From Methanobrevibacter sp. (GTDB lineage: Archaea; Methanobacteriota; Methanobacteria; Methanobacteriales; Methanobacteriaceae), in contig JAFQXD010000047.1 of assembly GCA_017407115.1 (NCBI GenBank), positions 1-64,000 of the forward strand: a DNA stretch of 64,000 bases, written 5' to 3'. The position numbers and the translations under genes are program-made. The notes under the pieces are model-generated. The model saw only the letters and a list, made by a program, of their open reading frames with translations. It had not been told where the DNA came from and made no database searches. Below are positions 1-9,514 of the stretch, one piece after another (within the stretch, counting starts at the first letter, position 1; every line of letters begins with the position of its first letter).

Positions 1-1
1 A

Positions 2-2071
2 GAACCTTTAAAAAGACACCCTGTAAACGAGGGTAAAGTATGTCCAAAAGGTAACTTTGGATATCAGTTTATTAATAGGGAAGACAGATTAACTACTCCT
101 TTAATAAAAGAAAACGGTGAATTTAGAGAAGCATCTTGGGATGAAGCATTAGACCTTGTTGCTAACAAACTCAAAGAAGTATCTGACGAAGATCCAAACA
201 AAGTTGGATTCTACGCATGTGCTCGTTCACCTAACGAAAACATTTACATTACTCAAAAATTAGCAAGAGTAGCTTGTCAAACTCAAAACGTAGACCACTG
301 TGCACGTATCTGTCACGGTCCTACTGTAGCAGGTTTGGCTAACACTTTCGGATCCGGTGCTATGACCAACGGATTTGACAGTATTAAAGAAGCTGACTAC
401 ATATTCTGTATTGGATCTAACAACATGGAAGCACACCCATTGTTTGGACGTAAAATGATTCAAGCTAAACAAAACGGTGCTAAATTAGTTGTATTAGACC
501 CAAGATTCACTCCTACTGCTAAAATCGCAGACGAATATGTTCAATTTGAAACTGGTACTGACGTAGCTTTAATGAACGCAATGATTAAAGTAATCATCGA
601 CAAAGACTTACATGACAAAGAATTCATTGCAAACAGAACCAAAGGTTTCGAAGAAATGAAAGAAACCGTTCAAAAATACACTTTAGATATGGCTTCTGAA
701 ATTACCGGTATCAAACCTGAAGTAATCGAACACTTGGCTGTAGAATACGCATCTGCTGACAAAGCAGCTATCGTATATTCATTAGGTATTACAGAACACT
801 CTCACGGTGCAGACAACGTTATGTCCACTGCAAACCTCGCAATGTTAACTGGTAACATTGGTAGACAAGGTACTGGTGTAAACCCATTAAGAGGACAAAA
901 CAACGTACAAGGTGCTTGTGATATGGGTGCATTACCTTCCGATTACGTAGGTTACAGAAAAGTTAAAGATCCAGAAACTACTGCATGGTTCAACGACTAC
1001 TACAGTGGATACGGATATGAAGTAAACTTACCAACCACTCCTGGTTTAACCTTAGTAGAAATGATGAACGCTGCTCACGCTGGTGACTTAAAAGTATTAT
1101 ACATCCACGGGGAAGACCCAGTACTCTCCGATGCTGACGTACAACACACCAAAGAAGCACTTGCAAACTTAGAAATGTTAGTTGTACAAGAATGTTTCTT
1201 AACCGATACTGCACAATGTGCTGATGTTGTTTTACCTGCAGCAGGTTGGGGTGAACAAGAAGGTACCTTCACCAGTGGTGAAAGAAGAGTACAATGCTTA
1301 CACAAAGCTCAAGAACCTCCTGAAGGCGCAAGGTTAGATTGGAAAATCATGGAAGAAATCGCTGTTAGAATGGGCGTTCCTAGAGAATTATTCCACTACG
1401 AAACCTCTGAAGACATCTTTAACGAAATCAGAGAATGTGCACCAATCATGGCAGGTATGGACCGTAAAAGATTAGACACTCCAGAAGCACTCCACTGGCC
1501 TTGTCCTTCTGAAGATGATCCATGTCAACCATTAATGCACAAAGAAAAATTCGCACACCCTGACGGTTTAGGAATTTTCCAAGCATTAGAACACAAAGGA
1601 CCTGTTGAAACTGTAGATGATGAATACCCATTATTATTAACTACTACTAGAATATTGTTCCACTATCATGCAGCAATGACTAGAAGATGTGAAACCTTAA
1701 ACAACGAAGTTAAAACAGGATTCATCGAAATCAACACTAAAGATGCTGAAGCAAGAGGAATTATCAACGGTGAAGTAGTAAAAGCTTTCTCAAGAAGAGG
1801 AGAAATCGCAATTCCTGCACGTGTAACTGATGATATCAGAGAAGGAATCGTAAACATTCCAATGCACTTTGTAGAATGTGCTGCTAACGTATTAACCAAC
1901 TCCGATTCATTTGACCCTAAATCTAAAATGGTTGAATTGAAAGCTTGTGCTATCCAAGTAGAAAAACTCCCAGAAGTATTAGAAATGAAAGGAGAAGTCT
2001 ACAAAGATGGTACTGACACTGAAATTAAAGCTGAAAACATGGCAACTACCACCGTAAAAGTAGGTAAATAA
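2..2071 (+). CDS. fdhA: Formate dehydrogenase alpha subunit (N-terminus cut by window edge)
   Basis: Catalytic subunit that oxidises formate to CO2 at a molybdenum or tungsten bis-pterin centre; electrons pass to F420 through FdhB. The frame is open from base 2, so the first ATG (335) is internal. The last cysteine of the N-terminal 4Fe-4S site is visible at 41-43 in the motif VCPKGN, followed by the conserved Lys. The metal ligand is an ordinary Cys (TGT, 311-313) within ARICHGP, where E. coli FdhF has selenocysteine. Later come the [15 protein letters not shown] pterin-binding motif and the C-terminal molybdopterin-dinucleotide domain (roughly the last 130 residues, with [10 protein letters not shown]). 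About 40-60 N-terminal residues are missing. It lies 17 bases before fdhB, evidently one operon. Confidence 0.96.
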   Translation, partial: EPLKRHPVNEGKVCPKGNFGYQFINREDRLTTPLIKENGEFREASWDEALDLVANKLKEVSDEDPNKVGFYACARSPNENIYITQKLARVACQTQNVDHCARICHGPTVAGLANTFGSGAMTNGFDSIKEADYIFCIGSNNMEAHPLFGRKMIQAKQNGAKLVVLDPRFTPTAKIADEYVQFETGTDVALMNAMIKVIIDKDLHDKEFIANRTKGFEEMKETVQKYTLDMASEITGIKPEVIEHLAVEYASADKAAIVYSLGITEHSHGADNVMSTANLAMLTGNIGRQGTGVNPLRGQNNVQGACDMGALPSDYVGYRKVKDPETTAWFNDYYSGYGYEVNLPTTPGLTLVEMMNAAHAGDLKVLYIHGEDPVLSDADVQHTKEALANLEMLVVQECFLTDTAQCADVVLPAAGWGEQEGTFTSGERRVQCLHKAQEPPEGARLDWKIMEEIAVRMGVPRELFHYETSEDIFNEIRECAPIMAGMDRKRLDTPEALHWPCPSEDDPCQPLMHKEKFAHPDGLGIFQALEHKGPVETVDDEYPLLLTTTRILFHYHAAMTRRCETLNNEVKTGFIEINTKDAEARGIINGEVVKAFSRRGEIAIPARVTDDIREGIVNIPMHFVECAANVLTNSDSFDPKSKMVELKACAIQVEKLPEVLEMKGEVYKDGTDTEIKAENMATTTVKVGK

Positions 2072-2088
2072 ATAGGGAGTAGATTTAA

Positions 2089-3294
2089 ATGAGCGCAAAA
2101 ATTAACGATATGTACTACGCATACTCTGCTATTGATGATATCAAAGAAAAAGGAGAATATGGTGGAGTAGTAACTACTATCATGAAATACTTATTAGAAG
2201 AAGGTATCGTTGACGGTGTTGTTGGTGTAACCCAAGGTCACGATATTTATGATGGTGTACCAACCCTTATCACTGATCCTGCTGATGTAATTAAAACTGC
2301 AGGTTCCATTCACTGTGGTACTTTAAACATTGCTAAATTTGTATCCAAATACTTAGACGGTGCAAGATACATGAAATTAGCTGTCGCATGTAAACCATGT
2401 GATGCAATGACCATCAGAGAATTAATGAAAAAAGGAAAAATCATCGAAGATAACGTAATTATGATCGGTGTAAACTGTGGTGGAACTATGTCACCTGTTC
2501 CAACCATGAACATGATTAGAGATGTATACGAATTAGACCCTAAAGATGTTATCAAAGAAGAAATCGCTAAAGGTAAACTCATCATGGAAACTGCTGACGG
2601 CGAAAAAGGATTCAAAATCGATGAATTAGAAGAACAAGGTATGGGTAGAAGAGAAAACTGTCAAAGATGTAATCTCAAAATCCCTTCCAATGCTGACTTA
2701 GCTTTAGGTAACTGGGGAGTTATCGGTGAATTAGCTGGTAAAGCTACTTTCGTAGAAGTATTCTCAGAAACTGGTGCTGACGTATTAGACAAAGTTATTG
2801 AAGCAGGTTTAATTGAAACCGCTGAACCAATCGAAAAAGGTATCAAAATCAGAGAAAACATTAACAACTTCATGTTAAAAGAATCTCAAGCTAAAAAAGA
2901 CGTAGACTACGCAGGCACTACCGGAGACATCATTGATGTATTCTACCAATACGAAGATGAATTCTCCAAATGTATGAAATGTTACGGTTGCCGTGAAGCA
3001 TGTCCATTATGTTTCTGTGAAGACTGCTGTCTTGAAGCTGAAGGTCCTGAATGGGTTCCTGGTGGATACACTCCTGCAGCTCCATTCTTCCACTTAACAC
3101 GTTTAGTACACATGGTTGACGCATGTACCAACTGTGGTCAATGTTCCGAAGTATGTCCATGTGAAATCCCTGTAGCTAAAGTATGGAGTACTGTAAACAA
3201 CAAAGTAAGAGAAATCTACGGATACATCCCAGGTATGGGCAGTGAAGACCCACTTCCATTTACCGACCACGTATCCAAAGCTAAATGGTTATAA
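2089..3294 (+). CDS. fdhB: Formate dehydrogenase beta subunit, F420-reducing
   Basis: 401-residue iron-sulfur flavoprotein of the FrhB/FdhB family that passes electrons from FdhA to coenzyme F420. The N-terminal two thirds hold the F420/FAD-binding FrhB domain, with conserved cysteines in CKPCDA, GVNCGGT and NCQRCN. The C-terminal part carries two ferredoxin-like clusters, [12 protein letters not shown] followed by CFCEDCC, and [14 protein letters not shown]. It starts 17 bases after the fdhA stop with a GGGAG ribosome site. The stop codon lies inside a hairpin terminator. Together with fdhA it allows growth on formate. Length and motifs match the family; no defect seen. Confidence 0.96.
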   Translation: MSAKINDMYYAYSAIDDIKEKGEYGGVVTTIMKYLLEEGIVDGVVGVTQGHDIYDGVPTLITDPADVIKTAGSIHCGTLNIAKFVSKYLDGARYMKLAVACKPCDAMTIRELMKKGKIIEDNVIMIGVNCGGTMSPVPTMNMIRDVYELDPKDVIKEEIAKGKLIMETADGEKGFKIDELEEQGMGRRENCQRCNLKIPSNADLALGNWGVIGELAGKATFVEVFSETGADVLDKVIEAGLIETAEPIEKGIKIRENINNFMLKESQAKKDVDYAGTTGDIIDVFYQYEDEFSKCMKCYGCREACPLCFCEDCCLEAEGPEWVPGGYTPAAPFFHLTRLVHMVDACTNCGQCSEVCPCEIPVAKVWSTVNNKVREIYGYIPGMGSEDPLPFTDHVSKAKWL

Positions 3295-3330
3295 GGATTT
3301 TTCCTTATACCAATTTTTTCTTTTTTTTAT
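3291..3330 (+). terminator. Hairpin and T-tract ending fdhAB
   Basis: Perfect inverted repeat ATAAGGA-TTTT-TCCTTAT (3291-3308) followed by a T-rich run. The fdhB TAA stop (3292-3294) is part of the left arm. The convergent moaA gene ends just beyond, so the T-tract separates the two units. Confidence 0.75.
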
Positions 3331-3378
3331 CCCAAAGAACATAACATTGTTATATATCTTTTCAAAAAATATAAAAAA

Positions 3379-4308
3379 TTATGTGTTAAATGGTTCCCGG
3401 TTGTTAATACCGTTTATGAAAATTTCCTCTAGTTTTTCTTCACCTTCCCCATTTCGGATGTGGGAAATTAACTCGACAAGATTGTCATTTCTTAAAAGGC
3501 ATGGCTTGATTTTTCCGTCAGGGGTTATCCTCAATCTGGAGCAATTTGCGCAAAAGCTGGAGTTATCAACAGGCCTGACTATCTCGATTTCTCCATCGTT
3601 TATGTAATATTTTTTACGCCCTTGCATAAACTTACGTTCTCTTACCTTTTCAGATATATCAGCCAACTTATTTTCAATGGAATCTAATGGGTAATGGTAG
3701 TCGGCATTAAATTTATCGTCATCGCAGTTTTCACTTTCAATAAGTTCGATCAACTGAAGTATGATTCCATGTTCCTTACAGAAATTGAACATGTCTTTTA
3801 TTTCATCAGTGTTGATGTCTTTCATTATTACCATGTTTATTTTGACTGGGTAAAGTCCGACCTCAACAGCTTTTAGGATACCTGCCTTTGCCTTTTCGAG
3901 GTAATCCATATTTGTCACGAATTTGTAGGTGTCCCTATTGAGGGTGTCCAGACTGACATTGACCCTATCCAACCCCGCATCTTTCAGGCCTTGGGCATAT
4001 TTTTCAAGCAATACTCCGTTGGTTGTAAGGGATATGTCTTTAAAATCCAAACTGGATATCTTTTCAACTATCTCGACAATGTCATTTCTGATTAAAGGGT
4101 CGCCACCGGATAATCTGATTTTTCTAACTCCAATTTTTTTAGCTATTTTGCATATTTTATACAGTTCATCCGGAGTCATTTCATCTTTTGATGAGACCAT
4201 TCCGTCGTGGTGACAATAAATGCAGTTTTCATTACATCTGTTTGTAATTGTGATTCTTAGTGAAATGATTGGTCTTTCGAACTTGTCTTTTACTACTCCA
4301 TCTAGCAT
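3379..4308 (-). CDS. moaA: GTP 3',8-cyclase, radical SAM (molybdopterin step 1)
   Basis: 309-residue radical-SAM enzyme that rearranges GTP toward cyclic pyranopterin, the first step of molybdopterin synthesis. The N-terminal cluster motif CNENCIYC (CX3CX2C) binds the SAM 4Fe-4S, and the C-terminal cysteines in FCANCSRLR plus the later Cys in IKPCLLRND bind the second cluster that holds GTP. Residues typical of MoaA ([20 protein letters not shown]) are present. It overlaps the upstream mobB by 7 bases, so the two are translationally coupled. The pterin made serves the neighbouring Fdh and Fwd enzymes. Length is normal for the archaeal family. Confidence 0.93.
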   Translation of the reverse strand: MLDGVVKDKFERPIISLRITITNRCNENCIYCHHDGMVSSKDEMTPDELYKICKIAKKIGVRKIRLSGGDPLIRNDIVEIVEKISSLDFKDISLTTNGVLLEKYAQGLKDAGLDRVNVSLDTLNRDTYKFVTNMDYLEKAKAGILKAVEVGLYPVKINMVIMKDINTDEIKDMFNFCKEHGIILQLIELIESENCDDDKFNADYHYPLDSIENKLADISEKVRERKFMQGRKKYYINDGEIEIVRPVDNSSFCANCSRLRITPDGKIKPCLLRNDNLVELISHIRNGEGEEKLEEIFINGINNREPFNT

Positions 4309-5345
4309 GTTATCTCTTCCACTGTAATGTTGATTTTTTCAATTTCTTCATCTGTTTTCAAGGATGTTATTATTGCATAAATTGTCTCTTTCAGGATTCC
4401 TGATGTGAATTCATTGATTTCAACGTCATGGTTATTTGTTTTAAGGTTAATTTCTGCATTTTTCAATTCACTTTTGATGTTTGTTATTTCAATATCTATT
4501 AATTTAACATCACTTTCGGTTTTAATTGAGCTTATCATTCCTTTAATGGAATTTGAAACTATATTTTCTGTAAATCCATTTATTTTTAAATCTTTATCAT
4601 TTATTAAAATTGTGCATTTTGATTTGGTTTCATTTTGAGGGGTGTTTTCATTTGGGATTACAATTTCAATTTTGCCTATGTCGCTTACGCCGAAATCCTT
4701 TAGGTTGAGGGTGTTAATGACACCGATTACTTCCTTTTTAATGTAATCGCTCACAAATCTGTTCAGGCCCACCACTTTACCGTCAATTGACATGTAGCTA
4801 TGCACGTTGTCTAAATCATCAACACTCAAATTTCCCTGGCGAATCTCTTTGGCAATTGTTTCGCCATTGTTAAATCCGCAGTTATTTGCAAATAATGTGT
4901 CTACAATATCATGGCCTCGAACTTCGATTAAATCTGCAAGCTCGCTAACTCCTTCAGGAGTAATCTCAAATGAATTGACTTCTTTAATTGTATATTCGTC
5001 TCTTACATTAGGGGATGTGATTATTTTAGGATAGTTGTAGCTTTTATAGCCTTCAATTATTACGAAATCAAAATCATCGAAGTGTTTTAGTAGGTATAAT
5101 ATTCTGTTTAAGTCGTGCTCTTTTCTTGCATTAAAGAAGGTTGTTGATCCAACACCGACTACAAGGTTGGCTCCGGCCTGTTTATGTTTCCATGTATCGG
5201 TATTTTCTTTATCCATTTCTATTGAGTGGTGTGAATGTTTTATTGAGGCTACATTGTATCCTCTTTTTGTTAACTCTTCAATAACTTTAACCGTCAGTGA
5301 AGTTTTTCCAGTATTTTTTTTACCTACTATTGATACTATTTTCAT
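4302..5345 (-). CDS. mobB: MobB-like molybdopterin-guanine dinucleotide protein with long repeat C-terminus
   Basis: P-loop GTPase-type protein thought to assist guanylylation of molybdopterin. The N-terminal ~160 residues are MobB: Walker [11 protein letters not shown] at residues 8-17, IKHSHH, then the FVIIEGYK strand. At 347 residues it is about twice the length of a bacterial MobB. The extra C-terminal half contains three related ~50-residue units (about 188-232, 246-288 and 298-344), each with a pattern like G-[FL]-[VT]-x3-[IV]-x6-[IG]-x-[IV]-x2-[LI] and ending in an alternating Ile/Glu strand. Their role is unknown. First gene of a mobB-moaA operon; its promoter carries a GTGT-N7-ACAC site. 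Confidence 0.88.
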   Translation of the reverse strand: MKIVSIVGKKNTGKTSLTVKVIEELTKRGYNVASIKHSHHSIEMDKENTDTWKHKQAGANLVVGVGSTTFFNARKEHDLNRILYLLKHFDDFDFVIIEGYKSYNYPKIITSPNVRDEYTIKEVNSFEITPEGVSELADLIEVRGHDIVDTLFANNCGFNNGETIAKEIRQGNLSVDDLDNVHSYMSIDGKVVGLNRFVSDYIKKEVIGVINTLNLKDFGVSDIGKIEIVIPNENTPQNETKSKCTILINDKDLKINGFTENIVSNSIKGMISSIKTESDVKLIDIEITNIKSELKNAEINLKTNNHDVEINEFTSGILKETIYAIITSLKTDEEIEKINITVEEITC

Positions 5346-5392
5346 GTTAGCTCCCCTATTTTAATATTGTATTTTGATATTAATAATACTAT

Positions 5393-5420
5393 TTTTTATA
5401 TGGATGTGTAGTTACTACAC
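5393..5420 (-). promoter_or_regulatory. mobB-moaA promoter with palindromic operator candidate
   Basis: On the minus strand a TATA-like run ATATAAAAAA (5402-5393) sits about 50 bases before the mobB start. Immediately upstream is a perfect palindrome GTGTAGT-T-ACTACAC (5406-5420). Its core GTGT-N7-ACAC recurs in the divergent fwd promoter. A protein bound here would cover the BRE/TATA edge. Confidence 0.55.
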
Positions 5421-5661
5421 ATTGATTTAGGAAGTCCTAAAAAATAGCAGTTTTTTGCAGTTTTTTGTATTTTTTTCATATTTTTTTGGAATTTTTTATT
5501 ACTAATTTGTCAAAAATAGTCGATATAAATAAAAGTATATATCGATAAGTGATATTAAAAAAAGATATAAGTCATCATATATTTCTAATTACTTCTATAT
5601 CTTATTTTTAGAGAGTATTATTTTAATTAAATTGTTTACATTTATTTTTCAAAAAATTTTT

Positions 5662-5756
5662 GTGTAGTATTCCCACAGTTATATATAAGAGTTGTGTCTT
5701 GAGTCTAGTAGGTAAATATATTTATATAAGTAAACATATGTGTTATCATTACACAT
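5662..5756 (+). promoter_or_regulatory. fwd operon promoter region with two GTGT-N7-ACAC-like sites
   Basis: The 423-base gap between mobB and fwdH is AT-rich. Two TATA-like boxes are seen, TTATATATAAG (about 5679-5689) and TTTATATAAG (5721-5730). A near-perfect site GTGT-AGTATTC-CCAC lies at 5662-5676, just before the first TATA, and a perfect GTGT-TATCATT-ACAC lies at 5740-5754 between the second TATA and the fwdH start. I see no gene in the remainder of the gap. Confidence 0.5.
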
Positions 5757-5768
5757 GGTGGTTTTCAA

Positions 5769-6227
5769 ATGCCAAAACATATTGCCTCTGGTCTTAAATA
5801 TTTGGCTGCGGTCAAGTTGAAGGATGCTGGTGAAAGTCATCAGGCAATTGCTGATGAGTTAGGTGTTGACAGATCTACCATCTCACATTATTTGAATGGT
5901 AGAAACTTATCATGGAACTCAATTGATGTTGCAAGAACAATGATTGAGTTATGCCCCAGAGATTTCTTGAAAATGGCCGAAGCAATATTTGACGAACCAG
6001 AACAGAGTCGGAAAATTGTGAATATTTGCAGAGAAAGAGATTTCGAAGTAATTATAGAAGATTCTTGTATTGGTTGCGGTTTATGTGTAAATGCATGTAC
6101 AATGAACGCTATTAAGTTAGAATCATTGAAAGCTCATGCAGACTCCATACAATGTTGTGGGTGTGAGCTATGTAGCGATGATTGCCCAACTAGTTCTATA
6201 AAAATTTTGGAGATTGAATATGATTAG
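5769..6227 (+). CDS. fwdH: FwdH-like protein: helix-turn-helix plus two-cluster ferredoxin
   Basis: 152 residues with two parts. The N-terminal ~60 residues form a clear helix-turn-helix (HQAIADELGVDRSTISHYL). The C-terminal ~60 residues are a ferredoxin domain with CIGCGLCVNACT and CCGCELCSDDCP. By position it is the first gene of the formylmethanofuran dehydrogenase operon, as fwdH is in Methanothermobacter. The ferredoxin could deliver electrons to the enzyme, while the HTH suggests DNA binding, perhaps autoregulation sensitive to the cluster state (inference). The start follows a GGTGG ribosome site. Its last 8 bases overlap the start of fwdF. Confidence 0.82.
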   Translation: MPKHIASGLKYLAAVKLKDAGESHQAIADELGVDRSTISHYLNGRNLSWNSIDVARTMIELCPRDFLKMAEAIFDEPEQSRKIVNICRERDFEVIIEDSCIGCGLCVNACTMNAIKLESLKAHADSIQCCGCELCSDDCPTSSIKILEIEYD

Positions 6228-7317
6228 AAATTTAAAAGAGGTTAAAGACAACAACTTTGATATCACAAGAGATGCTGATGAAGTTAGAAACTTGTCTTTC
6301 AATGACCATGTTTGTTTAGGATGTGGAATTTGTGAATCTACTTGTCCTGTCGAAGCAATTACATTAAATGCAATTGCTGTAGATGCACGTCACAGAGTAT
6401 TCAACGATGTTTACTTCAGTGGTCACGAAAAGATTGCTCAAAACTTCAAAGATGAATTTGATGTTCAAAGAATAAGCATTGACGAAAGTAAATGTGTATT
6501 ATGTGGTATGTGCAGTGGATTATGTCCTGTTGATGCATTAGTTTTAACAATCGACGACGTACCAATCCGTGAAATTGAAGCATATCCTCATTACAACGCT
6601 TTCTCAGAAATTGATGATGATGAATGTATTTACTGTAAAAGATGTGAAATCGCATGTCCTCGTGATGCAATTGTCATTGAAAGAATTTTACCAGAACGTG
6701 CTGATTTAGTAACTGGTGAAATTGAAGTGGACGACAATGAATGTATTTACTGTGGAGTTTGTGAAGAATTATGTCCTGCAGAAGCAATTGTTGTTGACAA
6801 AGAAACTGGTAAAGAATCCATTGTTATTGACAAAGACAAATGTGTTTACTGTCTTGTTTGTAAAAAATCCTGTCCTACCAATGCTATTAAAGCAATCTGT
6901 AGAGCATGTAACTATGGAGAATATGAATTAGACCCAGCTAAAGCTGTCGTTAAAGGAAACTCCGTCATTGACTCAGAACTTTGTGTATACTGTGGATGGT
7001 GTGAAGGAGTATGTCCAACTGATGCAGCAAAAGTTAAAAAACCATTTGAAGGTTCTATTGAAGTTGATGACGAAAAATGTCAAGCTTGTGGTGCTTGTGT
7101 AGATATCTGTCAATGTAATGCTTTAGCATTCCCAGTATCTTCAGGTCCAGGTTCTAGAATGGAACATGTCATTGCATACGATGAGTACTGTGTAAGATGT
7201 AAAGCATGTGCAAAAGCATGTCCTAATGGTGCAATTACCGTCAAAAGAACTGAAGTTGACCACACACCTATTAACTCAAGTACTTGGAAAGAAGCTTTAG
7301 ATGCAATTAAAGACTAG
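6220..7317 (+). CDS. fwdF: Formylmethanofuran dehydrogenase polyferredoxin subunit
   Basis: Polyferredoxin carrying electrons to the CO2-reducing site of formylmethanofuran dehydrogenase. Eight CxxCxxCxxxC motifs can be counted, beginning with CLGCGICESTCP and ending with CVRCKACAKACP; the seventh (CQACGACVDICQ) ends in Gln rather than Pro. An extra CRAC pair lies between motifs five and six. I chose ATG at 6220, not the TTG at 6214, because GGAG (6209-6212) sits 7 bases before it; this gives 365 residues and an 8-base overlap with fwdH. It is followed closely by fwdG. Confidence 0.94.
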   Translation: MIRNLKEVKDNNFDITRDADEVRNLSFNDHVCLGCGICESTCPVEAITLNAIAVDARHRVFNDVYFSGHEKIAQNFKDEFDVQRISIDESKCVLCGMCSGLCPVDALVLTIDDVPIREIEAYPHYNAFSEIDDDECIYCKRCEIACPRDAIVIERILPERADLVTGEIEVDDNECIYCGVCEELCPAEAIVVDKETGKESIVIDKDKCVYCLVCKKSCPTNAIKAICRACNYGEYELDPAKAVVKGNSVIDSELCVYCGWCEGVCPTDAAKVKKPFEGSIEVDDEKCQACGACVDICQCNALAFPVSSGPGSRMEHVIAYDEYCVRCKACAKACPNGAITVKRTEVDHTPINSSTWKEALDAIKD

Positions 7318-7325
7318 GTGATTTG

Positions 7326-7556
7326 ATGGAACTTAAAGTTAATCAAGATAATTGTTTAGGATGCGGGATTTGTGTAATCGCTTGTCCTGTAAATGCTGCT
7401 ATCAGCCCAGAAAACGCTGGTGGTAATGGTGCAAAGACTGAAGAAGTTATTATGATGGTAGAAAACGGTTTTATCAAACTTTTCAGTCCGGAAAAATGTG
7501 AAAAATGTGGAACATGTCAAATGTTTTGCCCAGTAAATGCTATATGGTTAGAATAG
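7326..7556 (+). CDS. fwdG: Formylmethanofuran dehydrogenase ferredoxin subunit
   Basis: A 76-residue two-cluster ferredoxin with CLGCGICVIACP and CEKCGTCQMFCP separated by about 40 residues, as expected for FwdG, which links FwdF to the FwdB catalytic unit. ATG 7326 is preferred over TTG 7323 because AGGTG (7316-7320) is correctly spaced for it. That ribosome site overlaps the fwdF stop, so the genes are tightly coupled. Twelve bases separate it from fwdD. Confidence 0.92.
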   Translation: MELKVNQDNCLGCGICVIACPVNAAISPENAGGNGAKTEEVIMMVENGFIKLFSPEKCEKCGTCQMFCPVNAIWLE

Positions 7557-7568
7557 GGGGATTATTAA

Positions 7569-8138
7569 ATGCATTATGCTAATACTTATTTAGAAAAACC
7601 TGTAGTGCCTGATGTAAAAATTACTGGTGAAGGAAATACTAAAGTTCTTAAATGTATGTTAAACACTGGTTCTGACATTTACCAAGGTGCTTGTAAAAAA
7701 AGAGGATCCACATTAAAACAAGAGTACAAAAACGCTTCCGGTACATGTTACATGGATCCAAGAGACATGGCAAAATTAGGTGTAAACAACTGGGATACTG
7801 TACTTGTAAAAACTGATTTCGGTGAAGTCGTAGTAAACTGTGCAGTTTCAAGAGATGCACCTCACGAAGGTACTGTATTCATTTGTAAAGGACCATGGGC
7901 TAACACTATCGTAAGTCACGACACTTACTGTTGTTCTGACCCTACTTACAAAGGAATTAGATGTACTGTTGAAAAAACAGACAGAAAAGTATTACTCATG
8001 GCTGACTTAATGAGATGGGTATACAAAAAATACGTTGATGAAGAAGATGACGATGTTGTAGAAAACATGGAATCTTTAGGTGAAAGACCGGTTTATCACG
8101 GACGTAAATGGGAGGAGTTGATTGACCATGACTTATGA
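7569..8138 (+). CDS. fwdD: Formylmethanofuran dehydrogenase subunit D (pterin-binding)
   Basis: 189-residue molybdopterin-dinucleotide-binding subunit (MopB C-terminal type) that completes the active site together with FwdB. The core spans about residues 20-130: [22 protein letters not shown], and [12 protein letters not shown] typical of FwdD. It is somewhat longer than the ~130 residues of the thermophile homologues, with an extra acidic C-terminal stretch ([10 protein letters not shown]) of unknown role. The ribosome site is a run of G residues just before the ATG. The 3' end overlaps the start of fwdB. Confidence 0.92.
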   Translation: MHYANTYLEKPVVPDVKITGEGNTKVLKCMLNTGSDIYQGACKKRGSTLKQEYKNASGTCYMDPRDMAKLGVNNWDTVLVKTDFGEVVVNCAVSRDAPHEGTVFICKGPWANTIVSHDTYCCSDPTYKGIRCTVEKTDRKVLLMADLMRWVYKKYVDEEDDDVVENMESLGERPVYHGRKWEELIDHDL

Positions 8139-9504
8139 ACCACCTATAACTGATTATGATTACATTGTTGAAAATTGTACCTGTGCATTCTGTGGTTGTA
8201 ACTGTGACGATTTAGATTACTTAGTCAAAGACAATCACGTAGTTGCTGTAAGACACGCATGCAGATTAGGTGCAAGTAAAATTATGGAAGATATGGATCA
8301 AAGATTGATTGTTCCAATGATTAGGGATGAAAACGGAGAACTTATGGAAGTAGATTGGGATACTGCTTTAGACAAAGCTGCTGAATATATCGCTAACTCC
8401 ATCAGGCCGGTATTTTACGGATGGTCTGAAACTTCTACTGAATGTATGAAAGAAGGAGTAGCATTAGGTGAATATATTGGTGCAGTTTTAGATAACCAAG
8501 CTACTATCTGTCACGGTCCTTCCTTACAAGCTGTACAAAACGCAGGTTACCCTATTCAAACCTTAGGTGAAGTACAAAACAGAGCTGACATGGTTGTTTA
8601 CTCTGGAAGTAACGCTATGAACTCTCACCCAAGACACATGGCAAGATACGCTGTATTCTGTCGTGGATACTTCAGACAAAGAGGAAGATTCGACAGAACT
8701 GTCGTAACTATGGATCCAAAATTCTCCGATACTGCAAAATGTTCAGACAAATGGATCGGATTCGAACAAAACGGAGACTACGGTTTCTACAACGCTATTA
8801 GGGCTGTACTCAGAGGAAAAGAATTATACCAAGATGTAATTTCTGGAATTCCTAAAGAAGATATTTACGAATTAGCAGAAGAAATGAAAAACGCTGAATT
8901 CGGTGTTCTCTTCTTCGGTTTAGGTTTAACCCACACATTATCCAAACAAAGAAACATTGATATTGCTATTAAAATGGTACAAGACTTAAATAGATTCTCC
9001 AAATGGGGTCTTACTCCAATGAGAGGTCACTTTAACGTAAACGGGTTCAACATTTTCATGGCATTCGAATGTGGATTTGCATTTGGTGTTGACTACTGTA
9101 GAGGTTACCCAAGATACATGTTAGGTGAAACCAACACTATCGATTTATTAACCAGAAAAGAACCAGACTGTTTCATGGTTATTGCAGCTGACCCAGGTGC
9201 TCACTTCCCTAACGGAGCAAACCAACACTTAGCTGACATTCCTGTTATTCAAATCGATATTCACTGGGGTCCATCTACCGAACTCGCAGACGTAGTATTG
9301 CCAGGTTCATTCATTGCTGTAGAATGTGCCGGTACCAGTTACCGTATGGATGGAGTTCCTATCTACATGAAGAAAGCTATCGACAAACCAGAAACCTGTC
9401 GTGACGACGAATGGATTGTCCGTGAATTGAAAGAAAGAGTAATGAAACTCAGAGAAGAGCCAAACGTAGCTCCAAAATATGTGCCAAATCCAAACGCACT
9501 CTAA
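8128..9504 (+). CDS. fwdB: Formylmethanofuran dehydrogenase catalytic subunit B
   Basis: Tungsten- or molybdenum-pterin subunit that reduces CO2 to formate, which FwdA then condenses with methanofuran. The N-terminal 4Fe-4S motif is [12 protein letters not shown] and the metal ligand is Cys in ATICHGPS (the Cys form, not selenocysteine). Other landmarks are [23 protein letters not shown] and [15 protein letters not shown] 8128 is used; TTG 8122 is an alternative with a closer GGAGG (8111-8115). It overlaps fwdD by 11 bases. Whether the metal is W or Mo cannot be read from the sequence; the gene set (H, F, G, D, A, C) resembles the tungsten operon of Methanothermobacter. Confidence 0.95.
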   Translation: MTYEPPITDYDYIVENCTCAFCGCNCDDLDYLVKDNHVVAVRHACRLGASKIMEDMDQRLIVPMIRDENGELMEVDWDTALDKAAEYIANSIRPVFYGWSETSTECMKEGVALGEYIGAVLDNQATICHGPSLQAVQNAGYPIQTLGEVQNRADMVVYSGSNAMNSHPRHMARYAVFCRGYFRQRGRFDRTVVTMDPKFSDTAKCSDKWIGFEQNGDYGFYNAIRAVLRGKELYQDVISGIPKEDIYELAEEMKNAEFGVLFFGLGLTHTLSKQRNIDIAIKMVQDLNRFSKWGLTPMRGHFNVNGFNIFMAFECGFAFGVDYCRGYPRYMLGETNTIDLLTRKEPDCFMVIAADPGAHFPNGANQHLADIPVIQIDIHWGPSTELADVVLPGSFIAVECAGTSYRMDGVPIYMKKAIDKPETCRDDEWIVRELKERVMKLREEPNVAPKYVPNPNAL

Positions 9505-9514
9505 AGGTGATATA

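Noticed and set aside
335-2071. Complete fdhA starting at ATG 335
   Set aside because: The frame is open to base 2 and the upstream translation contains the CPKG cluster motif and the metal-ligand Cys, so the ATG is internal.
3242-3607. 121-residue plus-strand ORF after fdhB
   Set aside because: It starts inside fdhB, crosses the terminator and runs antisense to moaA; a shadow frame.
8122-9504. Selenocysteine in FwdB or FdhA
   Set aside because: Both positions are TGT (Cys), and there are no in-frame TGA codons; no sign of recoding.
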